Below, piece after piece: positions 1-10,010 of a stretch of 64,000 nt of DNA. How positions within the stretch are numbered: position 1 is the stretch's first letter; each line of letters starts with the position of its first letter. This DNA is from Photobacterium swingsii. Its GTDB lineage: Bacteria > Pseudomonadota > Gammaproteobacteria > Enterobacterales > Vibrionaceae. The notes under the pieces are model-generated. The model ran no database searches. It was not told the DNA's origin and saw nothing but the letters and a program-made list of their open reading frames with translations. A program made the position numbers and the translations under genes. The stretch covers positions 2,728,001-2,792,000 of the forward strand of contig NZ_AP024852.1 of the NCBI RefSeq assembly GCF_024346715.1, given 5' to 3'.

Positions 1-47
1 TCCGTAATATCCACAATGGCACGGACAATCAAATTAACTTGGACCTA

Positions 48-56
48 ATTATACCA
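48..56 (-). promoter_or_regulatory. Possible extended -10 promoter reading off the left edge
   Basis: Read on the minus strand this is TGGTATAAT, a TGn extended -10 hexamer. No convincing -35 lies 17 bases upstream. It sits downstream of lon and points out of the window. In many gammaproteobacteria hupB follows lon, so this could be its promoter, but that gene is not visible here. The rest of 1-183 holds only a 9-bp perfect inverted repeat (78-86 with 97-105) without a U-tract. Confidence 0.3.
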
Positions 57-183
57 GCACTATCAACCGATGGAGTGTGTAAGCCTTGATTTTGTTAGGC
101 TTACAGCAAAATTAGACCTATCTTATAGCCAGTGGAAAAAACGCTGACAAGCCTTTTCGTGCCTGACTGCGTCTTTTCTTCAC

Positions 184-2556
184 TTAACTTTGCTGCATGT
201 CACTCTTTTGAGTTTCAACCAGCTCAATACCTGATGGGTTGTTTTGCAGTGCAATGGTAAGCACTTCATCAATCCACTGTACTGGGCAAACTTTAAGATC
301 AGCAATCACGTTATCAGGAATCTCTTCCAAATCACGCTCATTCTCTTTCGGAATCAGCACTGTCTTAATACCACCACGGTGCGCTGCTAGCAGTTTCTCT
401 TTCAAGCCACCGATAGGTAACACTTCACCGCGCAGGGTAATTTCACCTGTCATTGCCACATCGGCACGTACAGGGTTACCTGTTAAGCTAGACACCAATG
501 CAGTACACATTGCAATACCGGCACTTGGACCATCTTTCGGTGTTGCACCTTCAGGAACGTGAACGTGAATATCACGCTTTTCGTAAAAATCAGGGTTCAC
601 ACCAAGACGCTCAGCACGGCTGCGAACAACCGTCATTGCCGCTTGAATCGATTCTTGCATCACATCGCCAAGTGAACCTGTGTAGGTGAGTTTGCCTTTG
701 CCAGGCATAGATTCAGTTTCAATCGTTAAGAGATCGCCACCTACTTCTGTCCACGCAAGACCTGTCACTTGACCTATGCTGTTGCTTTCGTCAGCTTTAC
801 CGTAATCAAAACGTTGAACGCCAAGGTAATCCTTCAGATTTTCCATGGAGATAGACACTTGCTTAATGTCTTTGTTCAACAAAATTTCTTTTACCGCTTT
901 ACGGCATAGTTTCGAAATTTCACGCTCTAGGCTACGTACACCGGCTTCTCGGGTGTAGTAACGAATAATGCCCGTTAGTGCTGAGTCATCAACATCAATT
1001 TCAGCAGGCTTCAAACCATTGCGTTGAATTTGCTTACCTAACAGGTGACGCTTAGCAATATTGAGTTTTTCATCTTCGGTGTAACCCGATAGACGAATCA
1101 CTTCCATACGGTCAAGCAATGGTCCTGGGATATTCATGGAGTTCGACGTTGCCACAAACATTACGTCTGACAGATCGTAATCCACTTCAAGGTAGTGATC
1201 GTTGAACGCGCTATTTTGCTCCGGATCTAAAACTTCTAGCAATGCTGACGATGGATCACCTCGCATATCAGAAGACATCTTGTCGATTTCATCCAATAGG
1301 AACAGCGGGTTTTTCACTTCCACTTTCGCCATTTTCTGAATCAGCTTGCCCGGCATAGAACCGATATAGGTACGACGGTGACCACGGATTTCCGCTTCAT
1401 CACGCACACCACCCAACGCCATACGGGTATACTTACGGCCCGTTGCTGCAGCAATAGACTGACCAAGCGACGTTTTACCAACACCAGGAGGACCAACCAA
1501 ACATAGGATTGGGCCTTTTAACTTATTGATACGGCTTTGTACTGCGAGGTACTCAAGAATACGTTCTTTAACGCGCTCTAGCCCATAATGGTCAGCGTTC
1601 AGAACTTCTTCTGCCTTAGCCAAGTTCTTCTTCACTTTAGAACGCTTGTACCAAGGCACACTTAGCATCCAATCGATGTAACCACGCACAACCGTTGCTT
1701 CGGCTGACATAGGTGACATCATTTTCAGTTTCTGAAGTTCTTGCTCTGTTTTTTCTTTCGCTTCCGCAGGCATTTTCGATTCTTCGATTTTTAACTTCAA
1801 AGATTCGAACTCATCTGGCGCATCATCTAGCTCACCCAGTTCTTTCTGGATCGCTTTCATTTGCTCGTTGAGGTAATACTCACGTTGGCTTTTTTCCATT
1901 TGCTTCTTCACGCGACCGCGAATGCGTTTTTCAACTTGAAGCAAATCGATTTCAGATTCCATCATTGCCATCAAGAACTCTAAACGCTCTACGATATCAA
2001 TGATCTCAAGTACTTTTTGCTTATCGGCTAATTTCAGCGGCATGTGCGCAGCGATGGTATCCGCAAGGCGTGCAGCCTCGTCGATGCCATTAAGCGACGT
2101 CAGTACTTCAGGTGGGATCTTTTTATTAAGCTTGATAAAGCCTTCAAACTGACTGATAGCAGTGCGTACCAGCACTTCCTGCTCACGCTCGTCCATTTCT
2201 GGCGTAACCAGAAACTCAGCTTGGGCAGTAAAGAAGTCGTCGTCAGCGAGGTTTTCAACTTTGGCACGCTGCTGACCTTCGACAAGTACTTTTACCGTAC
2301 CGTCTGGCAGTTTCAGCAACTGGAGAATCGTTGCGACAGTACCAACATCGTACATGTCTTCGATAGAAGGCTCGTCCGTGGCCGCTTCTTTCTGAGCCAC
2401 CAACAGAATTTGTTTGTTGTTATCCATAGCCGATTCAAGGCAACGAATAGATTTTTCCCGGCCCACAAACAATGGAATAACCATATGAGGGTAAACCACT
2501 ACGTCACGTAATGGCAGAACGGGGATATCAAGGCGTTCAGAACGCTCCAGGTTCAT
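184..2556 (-). CDS. lon: ATP-dependent protease Lon
   Basis: Cytoplasmic AAA+ serine protease that degrades misfolded and short-lived regulatory proteins. The 790 residues match the usual length. The N-terminal substrate-binding domain begins with the typical LPVLPLRDVVVYP-like stretch. A coiled coil follows around residues 190-270, then a Walker A motif GPPGVGKTS and Walker B LFLLDEIDKM. The C-terminal protease domain has the KDGPSAG motif with the catalytic Ser and the downstream Lys in GGLKEKLLAA. It follows clpX, but a hairpin terminator lies between them and it has its own heat-shock promoter (2591-2619). The ATG start is conserved. Confidence 0.98.
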   Translation of the reverse strand: MNLERSERLDIPVLPLRDVVVYPHMVIPLFVGREKSIRCLESAMDNNKQILLVAQKEAATDEPSIEDMYDVGTVATILQLLKLPDGTVKVLVEGQQRAKVENLADDDFFTAQAEFLVTPEMDEREQEVLVRTAISQFEGFIKLNKKIPPEVLTSLNGIDEAARLADTIAAHMPLKLADKQKVLEIIDIVERLEFLMAMMESEIDLLQVEKRIRGRVKKQMEKSQREYYLNEQMKAIQKELGELDDAPDEFESLKLKIEESKMPAEAKEKTEQELQKLKMMSPMSAEATVVRGYIDWMLSVPWYKRSKVKKNLAKAEEVLNADHYGLERVKERILEYLAVQSRINKLKGPILCLVGPPGVGKTSLGQSIAAATGRKYTRMALGGVRDEAEIRGHRRTYIGSMPGKLIQKMAKVEVKNPLFLLDEIDKMSSDMRGDPSSALLEVLDPEQNSAFNDHYLEVDYDLSDVMFVATSNSMNIPGPLLDRMEVIRLSGYTEDEKLNIAKRHLLGKQIQRNGLKPAEIDVDDSALTGIIRYYTREAGVRSLEREISKLCRKAVKEILLNKDIKQVSISMENLKDYLGVQRFDYGKADESNSIGQVTGLAWTEVGGDLLTIETESMPGKGKLTYTGSLGDVMQESIQAAMTVVRSRAERLGVNPDFYEKRDIHVHVPEGATPKDGPSAGIAMCTALVSSLTGNPVRADVAMTGEITLRGEVLPIGGLKEKLLAAHRGGIKTVLIPKENERDLEEIPDNVIADLKVCPVQWIDEVLTIALQNNPSGIELVETQKSDMQQS

Positions 2557-2590
2557 ATTTTTCTCTCTTCCGTTCAGTTGTATACCTGAG

Positions 2591-2619
2591 TATATGGGGG
2601 TAAACCCTCAAGATTCAAC
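2591..2619 (-). promoter_or_regulatory. Sigma-32 (heat-shock) promoter of lon
   Basis: On the minus strand the region reads GTTGAA (2614-2619), 14 bases, then CCCCATATA (2591-2599). This fits the sigma-32 pattern of a TTGAA-type -35 and CCCCAT-type -10, and closely resembles the known E. coli lon promoter. It lies about 35-60 bases before the lon ATG. Confidence 0.8.
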
Positions 2620-2638
2620 GGCAGAAACAAGAGAAAAT

Positions 2639-2664
2639 AAAAAAGGAGGCCTCAGCCTCCTTTT
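2639..2664 (-). terminator. Rho-independent terminator after clpX
   Basis: A GC-rich stem (2645-2650 pairing with 2655-2660, extended by A-T pairs) has a 4-base loop. In the leftward transcript it is followed by a U-run, given by the A-run at 2639-2644. A T-run on the other side means it could work in both directions. It separates clpX from lon. Confidence 0.85.
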
Positions 2665-2693
2665 TTTGCGCATTATGGGCGGTAATTAAGCAA

Positions 2694-3974
2694 TTACTCA
2701 GCACCAGCTGCTTGATTTTCATTATTTTCGTAAATCAGTAGCGGCTCAGACTCACCTTTAATTACTGATTCATCAATAACAACTTTACTCACACCTTCCG
2801 CAGAAGGAAGTTCATACATAGTATCAAGCAATACAGCTTCTACGATTGAACGTAGACCACGAGCACCTGTTTTACGCTCCATCGCTTTACGGGCGATAGC
2901 AACTAATGCATCGTCACGGAACTCAAGCTCAACATTTTCAAGCTCAAGTAGCGCAGCATACTGCTTAGTCAACGCATTTTTAGGTTCACGCAAGATCTGT
3001 ACTAGTGCATCTTCATCTAGCTCACTAAGGATAGCAGCTACAGGTAGACGACCAATAAACTCAGGGATCAAACCGTATTTCACCAGATCTTCTGGTTCTA
3101 CTTTCTCGAACAAATCACTCAATGTACGTGAATCTTCTTTAGAGCGTACTTCCGCACCAAAGCCAATGCCCGTACCTGTTGCCACACGCTGCTCAACGAC
3201 TTTATCAAGCCCTGCAAACGCACCACCACAGATGAATAAGATTTTCGATGTATCCACTTGCAGGAATTCCTGCTGTGGGTGCTTACGACCACCTTGCGGT
3301 GGAACAGAAGCAACTGTACCTTCGATCAGTTTCAACAAGGCTTGTTGAACACCTTCACCCGATACATCACGCGTGATCGATGGGTTGTCTGACTTACGAG
3401 AAATCTTATCGATTTCATCGATGTAAACAATGCCACGTTCCGCTTTTGCTACGTCGTAGTCACATTTTTGCAGTAGCTTCTGGATGATGTTTTCTACATC
3501 TTCACCAACATAACCCGCTTCAGTCAGCGTAGTTGCATCAGCCATTGTAAAAGGTACATCCAGCATACGCGCAAGCGTTTCAGCCAGTAGCGTTTTACCA
3601 CTACCAGTTGGGCCGATTAGCAAGATGTTACTCTTACCAAGCTCGACGCCTTCACTGGTTGTATCACCATTACGTAAACGTTTGTAGTGGTTGTATACAG
3701 CTACAGCGAGCACTTTCTTCGCATGGTTTTGACCGATTACATAATCGTCAAGATTCGTGCGAATTTCTTGCGGTGTTGGAAGCTCATTGCCATCGCGTTT
3801 TGGCATTACTTCTTTAATTTCTTCGCGAATGATGTCGTTACAAAGATCGACACACTCATCGCAAATATAAACAGAAGGGCCAGCAATCAGCTTACGAACT
3901 TCATGTTGGCTTTTGCCGCAGAAAGAGCAATAAAGCAGTTTCCCACTACCATTCTCTTTTCGCTTATCTGTCAT
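2694..3974 (-). CDS. clpX: ClpXP protease ATPase subunit ClpX
   Basis: AAA+ unfoldase that recognises substrates and feeds them into ClpP. The 426 residues show an N-terminal C4 zinc-binding domain (Cys16, Cys19, Cys38, Cys41), Walker A GPTGSGKT, and Walker [11 protein letters not shown]. The long family-specific [15 protein letters not shown] segment and a typical ClpX C-terminus are also present. It lies just downstream of clpP with a 113-base gap, the usual gammaproteobacterial order. A terminator follows it. Confidence 0.98.
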   Translation of the reverse strand: MTDKRKENGSGKLLYCSFCGKSQHEVRKLIAGPSVYICDECVDLCNDIIREEIKEVMPKRDGNELPTPQEIRTNLDDYVIGQNHAKKVLAVAVYNHYKRLRNGDTTSEGVELGKSNILLIGPTGSGKTLLAETLARMLDVPFTMADATTLTEAGYVGEDVENIIQKLLQKCDYDVAKAERGIVYIDEIDKISRKSDNPSITRDVSGEGVQQALLKLIEGTVASVPPQGGRKHPQQEFLQVDTSKILFICGGAFAGLDKVVEQRVATGTGIGFGAEVRSKEDSRTLSDLFEKVEPEDLVKYGLIPEFIGRLPVAAILSELDEDALVQILREPKNALTKQYAALLELENVELEFRDDALVAIARKAMERKTGARGLRSIVEAVLLDTMYELPSAEGVSKVVIDESVIKGESEPLLIYENNENQAAGAE

Positions 3975-4087
3975 CCGCTAACCTCTTTTCGGGTTTAACC
4001 CCATCATTGCCTTGTTTTGAGTGTATAACAACTCTGGTTATTTTGCTCCGCGCCAACTGTTAGCAAGCGTGAACAATATAACGCAAT

Positions 4088-4711
4088 TTAGTCACGTTTA
4101 TTCAAAACAGCGTCAACCAAGCCATATTCAACTGCTTGATCAGCAGACATAAAGTTATCACGATCAGTATCGCGCTCAACCACTTCTAGCGGCTGACCTG
4201 TATGTTCTGCTAACAAGTTATTCAGTTTTTGCTTGATAGTTAGAATTTCTTGAGCATGGATCTGAATGTCAGAAGCTTGTCCTTGGAATCCACCTAACGG
4301 CTGGTGAATCATTACGCGAGAGTTAGGTAATACAAAACGCTTACCTTTCGCGCCACCAGCAAGTAGGAATGCACCCATAGAACATGCTTGGCCCATACAT
4401 ACCGTGCTTACATTTGGTTTAATAAACTGCATGGTGTCGTAAATAGACATACCAGCAGTTACGCTACCGCCTGGTGAGTTAATGTATAGGAAGATGTCTT
4501 TGTCTGGGTTTTCAGACTCAAGAAATAGCAACTGTGCAACTACTAAGTTTGCCATATGATCTTCAACCTGACCGGTTAAGAAAATCACACGCTCTTTTAA
4601 TAGTCGGGAATAAATGTCGTAGGAACGTTCACCACGAGAAGTCTGCTCGACCACCATAGGAACCAGCGCATCCATAATTGGCGACATGGCGTTTTTTTCT
4701 TGGTAGCTCAT
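4088..4711 (-). CDS. clpP: ATP-dependent Clp protease proteolytic subunit ClpP
   Basis: Serine protease that forms the tetradecameric chamber used with ClpX. The 207 residues carry the complete triad at the same positions as E. coli ClpP: Ser111 in GQACSMGA, His136 in MIHQPLGG and Asp185. The N-terminal residues before ALVPMVVEQ probably form the propeptide removed on maturation. It lies between tig and clpX on the same strand. A probable sigma-70 promoter lies in the tig-clpP gap. Confidence 0.98.
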   Translation of the reverse strand: MSYQEKNAMSPIMDALVPMVVEQTSRGERSYDIYSRLLKERVIFLTGQVEDHMANLVVAQLLFLESENPDKDIFLYINSPGGSVTAGMSIYDTMQFIKPNVSTVCMGQACSMGAFLLAGGAKGKRFVLPNSRVMIHQPLGGFQGQASDIQIHAQEILTIKQKLNNLLAEHTGQPLEVVERDTDRDNFMSADQAVEYGLVDAVLNKRD

Positions 4712-4763
4712 AACGTTATTTCCCTAAAATAAATGGCCCGAATGAAATGACTCACACGGACCA

Positions 4764-4793
4764 TTGTTAGCAGAAGATTCGAAGCAAAGTCAA
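4764..4793 (-). promoter_or_regulatory. Probable sigma-70 promoter of clpP
   Basis: On the minus strand TTGACT (4788-4793), an 18-base spacer and TAACAA (4764-4769) lie about 52 bases before the clpP ATG, in the gap after tig. The -10 is a moderate match, and no sigma-32 element was obvious here. Confidence 0.5.
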
Positions 4794-4816
4794 ATCTCTA
4801 CAGTAATTTCAGTAAA

Positions 4817-6121
4817 TTAAGCTGCAGGTTGTTGGTTCATTAGCTCGTTGAAGCCAACTTCTTTTTCTGTAACCTGTGCTTTAGCAATTAGCGCATCGAT
4901 AGCTTGCTCTTCTAGAGCAACGTTACGCATATTGTTCATCATTTGCTCGTTTTGCTCGTAGTAAGCAACAACTTCTGTTGGATCTTCGTAAGCTGAAGCC
5001 ATTTCGTTGATAAGTGCTTTAACGCGCTCATCATCCGCTTTTAGCTCTTCAGACTTAATTACTTCACCAAGAAGAAGACCAACAACTACGCGACGCTTAG
5101 CTTGTTCTTCGAACAGTTCACGTGGTAGTTCAGGCATGTTTTTAGCGTCGCCACCAAAACGTTGTGCAGCTTGTTGACGAAGAACGTTGATTTCTTGGTC
5201 GATAAGTGCAGCTGGAACAGCGATGTCGTTTTGCTCGATTAGGCCGTTAAGAACTTGGTCTTTAATACGACCTTTAACAGCTTGCTTCATTTCGCGTTCC
5301 ATGTTCTTACGAACTTCAGCTTTTAGGCTATCTACAGAACCGTCGTTTACACCGAACTTAGCAACGAACTCTTCAGTTAGTTCAGGTAGCTCTTGTGCTT
5401 CAACTTTGTGTAGTTTGATAGCGAAAGATGCTGCTTTACCTTTTAGGTTCTCAGCGTGGTAATCTTCTGGGAAAGATACTTCTACTGTGAACTCTTCGCC
5501 CGCTTTCTTACCAACGATACCGTCTTCGAAACCAGGGATCATTCGACCTTGGCCCATAGCAAGTGCGAAACCTTCAGCTTTACCGCCGTCGAATTCTTCG
5601 CCGTCGATAGAACCGTTGAAATCGATAGTTACACGGCTGTCAGCAACAGCAGCAACATCTGCTTCAGACCACGTAGCTTGTTGCTTACGTAGTGTTTCGA
5701 TCATTGTCTCAACGTCTTCAGCTTTAACTTCAACTGCTGGTTTTTCAACAGCAATTTTGTCTAGGCCTTGAAGTGTGATTTCTGGGAAGATTTCGAAAGA
5801 CGCTTTGAATACTAGGTCTTGACCTTCAGCGAACTCTACTGGAGTAAAAGTAGGTGCGCCAGCTGGGTTGATTTTTTCTTTAACGATCGCTTCGATGAAG
5901 TGACGTTGCATTACTTCGCCCATTACTTCTTGACGAACAGATGCACCAAACATGCGAGCAACCATTTTGATTGGCGCTTTACCTGGACGGAAACCATCGA
6001 AACGACGATTTTTAGCGATTTTTTGCAGTTCAACTTTTACTGCATCTTCGATGTTTGCAGCAGGAACTGTGATAGTTAGATGGCGCTCTAGGCCTTCAGT
6101 GGTTTCAACGGTAACTTGCAT
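4817..6121 (-). CDS. tig: Trigger factor (ribosome-associated peptidyl-prolyl isomerase)
   Basis: Chaperone that binds the ribosomal exit tunnel and nascent chains. The 434 residues show an N-terminal ribosome-binding domain with the GFRPGKAP motif near residue 45, a central FKBP-type PPIase domain (about 150-245) and a C-terminal chaperone domain. I start it at the ATG giving [10 protein letters not shown], which matches the family N-terminus and has GAGG nine bases upstream. A longer reading starts at a TTG five codons earlier and is less likely. It heads the tig-clpP-clpX group and has a long leader of about 170 bases from its probable promoter. Confidence 0.97.
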   Translation of the reverse strand: MQVTVETTEGLERHLTITVPAANIEDAVKVELQKIAKNRRFDGFRPGKAPIKMVARMFGASVRQEVMGEVMQRHFIEAIVKEKINPAGAPTFTPVEFAEGQDLVFKASFEIFPEITLQGLDKIAVEKPAVEVKAEDVETMIETLRKQQATWSEADVAAVADSRVTIDFNGSIDGEEFDGGKAEGFALAMGQGRMIPGFEDGIVGKKAGEEFTVEVSFPEDYHAENLKGKAASFAIKLHKVEAQELPELTEEFVAKFGVNDGSVDSLKAEVRKNMEREMKQAVKGRIKDQVLNGLIEQNDIAVPAALIDQEINVLRQQAAQRFGGDAKNMPELPRELFEEQAKRRVVVGLLLGEVIKSEELKADDERVKALINEMASAYEDPTEVVAYYEQNEQMMNNMRNVALEEQAIDALIAKAQVTEKEVGFNELMNQQPAA

Positions 6122-6298
6122 TTTATTTAACCTCAAAACTTACTCAGATCACTGAGTGATGTTGCCGATCAGTTCAATCTGACGGTGGCATCCTTTCGTG
6201 TTATGGCGATTTAGACAAACCTACCACAACGCCTTAATTCTGATAATTTCTAACGCTACTAATAAAAGTAGTTTCAGGGATAGAAATTAAAACGCGGC

Positions 6299-6327
6299 AT
6301 TATAACGGTCTGATACTCTCAGGTCGA
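6299..6327 (-). promoter_or_regulatory. Probable sigma-70 promoter of tig
   Basis: The minus strand has a perfect TATAAT (6299-6304) with TCGACC (6322-6327, four of six consensus bases) 17 bases upstream. The -10 is followed by a GC-rich discriminator (GCCGCG), as often seen at promoters of growth-rate-controlled translation genes. It implies a leader of about 170 bases. Confidence 0.6.
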
Positions 6328-6527
6328 GACTACAGCCCATAAACCATGGCTTCTCCACAAAATAGGGGCTAAAAATCGATTTTCAAGGGAAATAATGAAA
6401 AAAATCGGTTTAGATGCCGATTTTGTGCACAGACCACCAATTGGTAGCAAACGGTTGTTTGAAGTATGAGCAGGCTATTGACGCTGAAGTGAGATCGATA
6501 GGAAAAATAAAAAGTATGATTTAAAAC

Positions 6528-6564
6528 GAAAAAAACCGTACTTAGCTTTCGCTAGGTACGGTTT
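6528..6564 (-). terminator. Terminator of the tRNA-Arg transcript
   Basis: A 14-bp stem (6533-6546 with 6551-6564, one G-U pair) has a 4-base loop. In the leftward transcript it is followed by a run of U (A-run at 6529-6535). It lies just after the tRNA 3' end. Confidence 0.8.
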
Positions 6565-6574
6565 CTTAAAATAA

Positions 6575-6651
6575 TGGCACGCCCTGCAGGATTCGAACCT
6601 GCGACCACATCCTTAGAAGGGACGTGCTCTATCCAGCTGAGCTAAGGGCGC
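6575..6651 (-). tRNA. argU: tRNA-Arg (anticodon UCU), argU-like
   Basis: 77 bases on the minus strand fold into a full cloverleaf. The 7-bp acceptor stem is at 6645-6651 paired with 6579-6585 and contains one G-U pair. The D-arm is GCTC/GAGC, and the anticodon loop CTTCTAA has the anticodon TCT at 6615-6617. The T-arm carries TTCGAAT and the 3' CCA is encoded. It reads the rare AGA codon. It has its own promoter and terminator, so it is a single-gene transcript between tig and folD. Confidence 0.97.
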
Positions 6652-6682
6652 ACTATAACGCTGTCGTGCGTTATGGGTCGGA

Positions 6683-6710
6683 ATTATACGTTGCTACTCT
6701 CTAAGGTCAA
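6683..6710 (-). promoter_or_regulatory. Sigma-70 promoter of tRNA-Arg
   Basis: The minus strand has TTGACC (6705-6710), a 16-base spacer and a perfect TATAAT (6683-6688), about 32 bases before the first tRNA base. Confidence 0.75.
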
Positions 6711-6891
6711 CGGTTTTTCCTTTTTTTTAATTACTTAAAACATCAAGCGGTTAAACTTAGAGCAATCTGTAATATCAAGCGCCTAGTGTGATGAATACGC
6801 CATCAATCCCATGCTGCTTTTTCATCCAACCCATAGTGCAACCCACGAATATAAAAAGTTATAGCATCTACATTTTCTTTGTTTTAACGCA

Positions 6892-6907
6892 AGGCAAACG
6901 TTTGCGT
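6892..6907 (+). promoter_or_regulatory. PurR-type operator upstream of folD
   Basis: The 16 bases AGGCAAACGTTTGCGT match the gammaproteobacterial PurR box (ANGCAANCGNTTNCNT) at every defined position and are nearly palindromic. The site is about 140 bases before folD, which makes one-carbon folates needed for purine synthesis. A second PurR-type box precedes cvpA-purF in this window. Binding by PurR rather than another LacI-family repressor is inferred. Confidence 0.72.
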
Positions 6908-7048
6908 TATGGATATTACTCACAGTATCTGCGACAATATCGGCATCAATAAGGATTAAGAAAGTCGTACTCAACTTTCACCGTCTTTATTCTTTTATCG
7001 TTGATCTGCTACGACTGCGTACGCTAGCAATAAGTCATAAGGAAAACC

Positions 7049-7909
7049 ATGAGCGCTCAAATTATTGATGGCAAAATCATCTCACAAACTGTTCGTCAAG
7101 AAGTCGCTGCACGTGTTAAAGCACGTGTAGATGCTGGCCTTCGTGCGCCAGGGCTTGCAGTTGTGCTGGTTGGCCAAGATCCTGCTTCGCAAGTTTACGT
7201 CGGTAGTAAACGCAAAGCCTGTGAAGAGGTTGGCTTTATTTCCAAATCTTTTGACTTACCTGCCACCACCAATGAAACAGAGTTGTTAGCACTGATTTCA
7301 GAGCTTAATGCTGATAAAGAGATCGATGGTATTTTGGTACAACTGCCTCTTCCAGCTGGCATGGATAGCACAGTGATCCTAGAGCATATTACTCCTGAAA
7401 AAGACGTTGATGGCTTCCACCCTTACAATGTTGGCCGTTTGTGCCAACGCATGCCTAAACTACGCTCATGCACACCGAAAGGCATTATCACGCTTCTGGA
7501 ACGCTACAACATCCCTACTCGCGGCAAGCATGCTGTGGTTGTCGGTGCATCAAACATTGTTGGACGTCCTATGACGATGGAATTATTACTGGCTGGTGCG
7601 ACAACAACGACATGCCATCGCTTTACGCAAGATTTAGAAGGTCACGTTCGCCAAGCTGATATCGTAGTGGTTGCGGTAGGAAAACCAAACTTCATTCCAG
7701 GAGATTGGATTAAAGAAGGTGCAACCGTGATCGATGTAGGTATCAACCGTTTAAGCACAGGAAAGTTAGTGGGTGATGTTGAGTTTGATGTGGCCAAAAC
7801 CAAAGCCAAGCACATCACACCAGTACCAGGTGGTGTTGGCCCAATGACAGTTGCTACCCTCATTGAGAATACCCTACTCGCGTGTGAACAATACCACAGC
7901 GAATCTTAG
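7049..7909 (+). CDS. folD: Methylenetetrahydrofolate dehydrogenase / methenyltetrahydrofolate cyclohydrolase FolD
   Basis: Bifunctional cytosolic enzyme that interconverts 5,10-methylene-, 5,10-methenyl- and 10-formyl-tetrahydrofolate, supplying one-carbon units for purine synthesis. The 286 residues show the catalytic YxxxK pair (Tyr50 and Lys54), the [11 protein letters not shown] motif, and the NADP-binding GASNIVGRP loop. The [12 protein letters not shown] signature is near the C-terminus. It starts at an ATG with AAGGA upstream. It stands alone as a plus-strand gene and shares a bidirectional terminator with galU. An upstream PurR box suggests purine control. Confidence 0.97.
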   Translation: MSAQIIDGKIISQTVRQEVAARVKARVDAGLRAPGLAVVLVGQDPASQVYVGSKRKACEEVGFISKSFDLPATTNETELLALISELNADKEIDGILVQLPLPAGMDSTVILEHITPEKDVDGFHPYNVGRLCQRMPKLRSCTPKGIITLLERYNIPTRGKHAVVVGASNIVGRPMTMELLLAGATTTTCHRFTQDLEGHVRQADIVVVAVGKPNFIPGDWIKEGATVIDVGINRLSTGKLVGDVEFDVAKTKAKHITPVPGGVGPMTVATLIENTLLACEQYHSES

Positions 7910-8033
7910 CCGGCTTTATTACTCAGCCGCTAAATAACGAATAAACAGCTAATTTCTTGCTGTCAGACATAAGTCTTGATGCTGAGTTTTTTACTTAGAT
8001 TCGGGCTATGAAAGCTTAACTGACCTCTATACG

Positions 8034-8061
8034 AAAAAAGCAGCCAATGGCTGCTTTTTTT
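8034..8061. terminator. Bidirectional terminator between folD and galU
   Basis: The stem AGCAGCC/GGCTGCT with a 3-base loop is flanked by an A-run on the left and a T-run on the right, so it can end both the rightward folD and the leftward galU transcripts. Confidence 0.85.
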
Positions 8062-8083
8062 ATGCATGAAAATCAATATTGGA

Positions 8084-9004
8084 TTACAGTGATTTTGCAA
8101 GCTCTTTGATGTAGGCCGTGAAATCTTCACCAAGCACATCATGGCGCATGCCATATTCGACAAATGCTTGCATGTAGCCGAGTTTGCTACCACAGTCATG
8201 ACTAACACCAGACATATGGAATGCATTCACCTGTTGTTTTTCCATCAGCATATCAATCGCATCTGTCAACTGGATCTCATCACCAGCCCCCACAGGTGTT
8301 TTTTCAAGTAAGCCCCAAATCTCTGCTGGTAGTACGTAACGGCCAACAATCGCCAGATTTGATGGTGCGACATCGACCGCAGGCTTTTCAACCACCTTAG
8401 TCATCGCTGCTGTTTCACCCGCTTTAAGCTCGGTGCCATTAACGTCTGCCACGCCGTAGTTTGATACTTCGCTCATAGGAACCGGTTCTACCAATACCTG
8501 GCTAATACCCGTCGTATTGAACTCTGCAACCATAGCCGCCATGTTCTCACTACGCAGGTCACTCGCCGCATCATCCAAAATAACATCAGGTAATACCACG
8601 GCAAATGGTGCATCACCAATCAATGGGTGAGCGCACAATACCGCATGGCCTAGGCCTTTCGCTTGGCCTTGACGCACATGCATAATAGTGACATCAGGTG
8701 GACAAATTTTTTGTACTTCTTCAAGCAACTGGCGCTTCACACGCTTTTCTAGCGTAGCTTCAAGCTCAAACGAGGTATCAAAATGGTTTTCAATCGAGTT
8801 TTTTGATGAATGAGTCACCAAAACAATCTCTTTGATGCCTGCTGCCACACACTCATTCACTACGTATTGAATAAGCGGCTTATCAACGATAGGCAACATC
8901 TCTTTAGGGATGGCTTTGGTTGCTGGCAACATACGTGTACCAAGACCCGCAACAGGGATCACGGCCTTACGGATAGGGGAAGATTGTGTCATGTTCAATA
9001 CCAT
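8084..9004 (-). CDS. galU: UTP-glucose-1-phosphate uridylyltransferase GalU
   Basis: Makes UDP-glucose, a precursor for lipopolysaccharide core, capsule and other glycans. The 306 residues carry the nucleotide-binding motif [19 protein letters not shown], the DVILDD metal site region and the [12 protein letters not shown] motif, as in E. coli GalU. Two ATG codons four codons apart are possible starts (9004 or 8992) and neither has a clear ribosome-binding site. The enzyme probably supplies precursors for the polysaccharide loci further right, but it is not linked to them. Confidence 0.95.
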   Translation of the reverse strand: MVLNMTQSSPIRKAVIPVAGLGTRMLPATKAIPKEMLPIVDKPLIQYVVNECVAAGIKEIVLVTHSSKNSIENHFDTSFELEATLEKRVKRQLLEEVQKICPPDVTIMHVRQGQAKGLGHAVLCAHPLIGDAPFAVVLPDVILDDAASDLRSENMAAMVAEFNTTGISQVLVEPVPMSEVSNYGVADVNGTELKAGETAAMTKVVEKPAVDVAPSNLAIVGRYVLPAEIWGLLEKTPVGAGDEIQLTDAIDMLMEKQQVNAFHMSGVSHDCGSKLGYMQAFVEYGMRHDVLGEDFTAYIKELAKSL

Positions 9005-9112
9005 GAATATTAATAAACTGGCGCTACTATAGCAAAATAGCTATAGCCGAGTAAGCGCCACATAAACTGAATGTATTATTCGCCAACTCGATCGAATAAA
9101 AGGCATGAAAGA

Positions 9113-9610
9113 CTATTTTTTAACAATTTCGCTGTTATCTACGCTGACTTTAACCTCTTTACCCAGCAAGTTAATTAGCATAAAAGAACGCTTTTCTCCA
9201 TCGGGTTCATGGTAGATAGCTTCAATACCCTTGTATTGTCCTTTTTCAAGTACCAACTTATCGCCAGGTTGTGGCAAAGTGGACAATTTTGACTGTTGTT
9301 CTTGCGTATTCTCGTTAAGCATTAAGCCATACAATAACTCAGCACGAATGGGCTGTGGCATCCTGCCTTGGCGAATAAAATCCGCCACACCGCGTGTTGA
9401 ACGTATTGTTGTATAGCTGATCTCTTCAGGATCAAAGTAGACGAACATATAACTCGGAAAAAGTGGCTCTTCGACCTCTATACGCTTACCTCTTACCAAT
9501 TTATTAATAAGTACTTGAGGGTAATAACATTCTACGCCTTGGCGATCGAGGTTAAGAACAGCGCGCTCTTGTTCGCTGCGTTTACAATAAAGAAGAAACC
9601 ATTCTTTCAT
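9113..9610 (-). CDS. rfaH: Transcription antiterminator RfaH (NusG paralogue)
   Basis: Operon-specific elongation factor that loads on RNA polymerase paused at an ops element and suppresses pausing and Rho termination in long surface-polysaccharide operons. The 165 residues show an N-terminal NGN domain beginning MKEWFLLYCKRSEQERA and a C-terminal KOW-type domain. Length and sequence fit RfaH rather than general NusG (about 180 residues, encoded next to secE). It is a single gene, divergent from the peptide transporter. Its predicted target, a perfect ops element, is at 55,778-55,789 in this same window. Confidence 0.93.
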   Translation of the reverse strand: MKEWFLLYCKRSEQERAVLNLDRQGVECYYPQVLINKLVRGKRIEVEEPLFPSYMFVYFDPEEISYTTIRSTRGVADFIRQGRMPQPIRAELLYGLMLNENTQEQQSKLSTLPQPGDKLVLEKGQYKGIEAIYHEPDGEKRSFMLINLLGKEVKVSVDNSEIVKK

Positions 9611-10010
9611 TATGTATCCATTTATCGTTTAGATTACTTAGTAAGATTATCAGTTTCCCTCTTTCTTGCCCAATAGCTTCAACTCAAAGACGACACTTTC
9701 ACAGTGAAACATTTAGCAACATTTGTAACAATCATGAAAAAAACCACAAAGCAGCATTAACCCCCAAAGTTAACAACAAAAACAATATATATCACCACAA
9801 AAGACAGACCAACCAGCGCAAAACATCTTTTGACGCATTGAAAGATTAGATTTCAAATTTGATCACAAATAATACAAACGCTTAATTTTCAACACCTTAC
9901 AATTTTAACAGTTTGTTTTGCAAATGTGAAAACTTGCAGATGATTATTTTGTCCATTATAAAATGGGGCAGATAAGCAAACACATAACAAACCTTATAAA
10001 GAGAATAATT
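9611..10010. other. AT-rich divergent intergenic region, rfaH / POT transporter
   Basis: About 400 bases, strongly AT-rich, with many A-tracts between about 9,730 and 9,900. It holds the transporter promoter (9934-9962) and presumably the rfaH promoter, which I could not place with confidence. No gene or strong repeat is visible. Confidence 0.6.
9934..9962 (+). promoter_or_regulatory. Sigma-70 promoter of the POT transporter
   Basis: TTGCAG (9934-9939), a 17-base spacer and TATAAA (9957-9962). The predicted transcription start (about 9,969) lies after the ATG at 9963, which supports translation from the later ATG at 10,011. Confidence 0.65.

Larger units (their letters stand above)
6122..6574. 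other. Gene-free stretch between tig and tRNA-Arg
   Basis: About 450 bases without a credible gene. It holds the tig leader and promoter (6299-6327) and the tRNA terminator (6528-6564). Two hairpins are also visible: one near 6137-6155 in the tig leader (ACTCAG pairing CTGAGT), and a weak AT-rich one at 6401-6424 with an 8-base stem and 8-base loop. Nothing else was recognised. Confidence 0.6.
6652..7048. other. Gene-free stretch between tRNA-Arg and folD
   Basis: About 400 bases without a credible gene. The left part holds the tRNA promoter (6683-6710) and an AT-rich tract. The right part holds a PurR-type operator (6892-6907) and the folD leader, which ends in an AAGGA ribosome-binding site. 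A possible folD promoter is TTGCGT (6902-6907), 17 bases, GTATCT (6925-6930), which would overlap the operator; the -10 match is weak. Confidence 0.6.

Noticed and set aside
6401..6424. AT-rich hairpin as a terminator before tig
   Set aside because: The stem is 8 bp, AT-rich, with an 8-base loop, and no transcript would need to end there on either strand.
7468..7863. Small frames overlapping folD on both strands
   Set aside because: They lie fully inside folD, lack ribosome-binding sites and show no recognisable protein family.
9963..10010. Longer N-terminus of the POT transporter
   Set aside because: The ATG at 9963 overlaps the -10 element and precedes the predicted transcription start.
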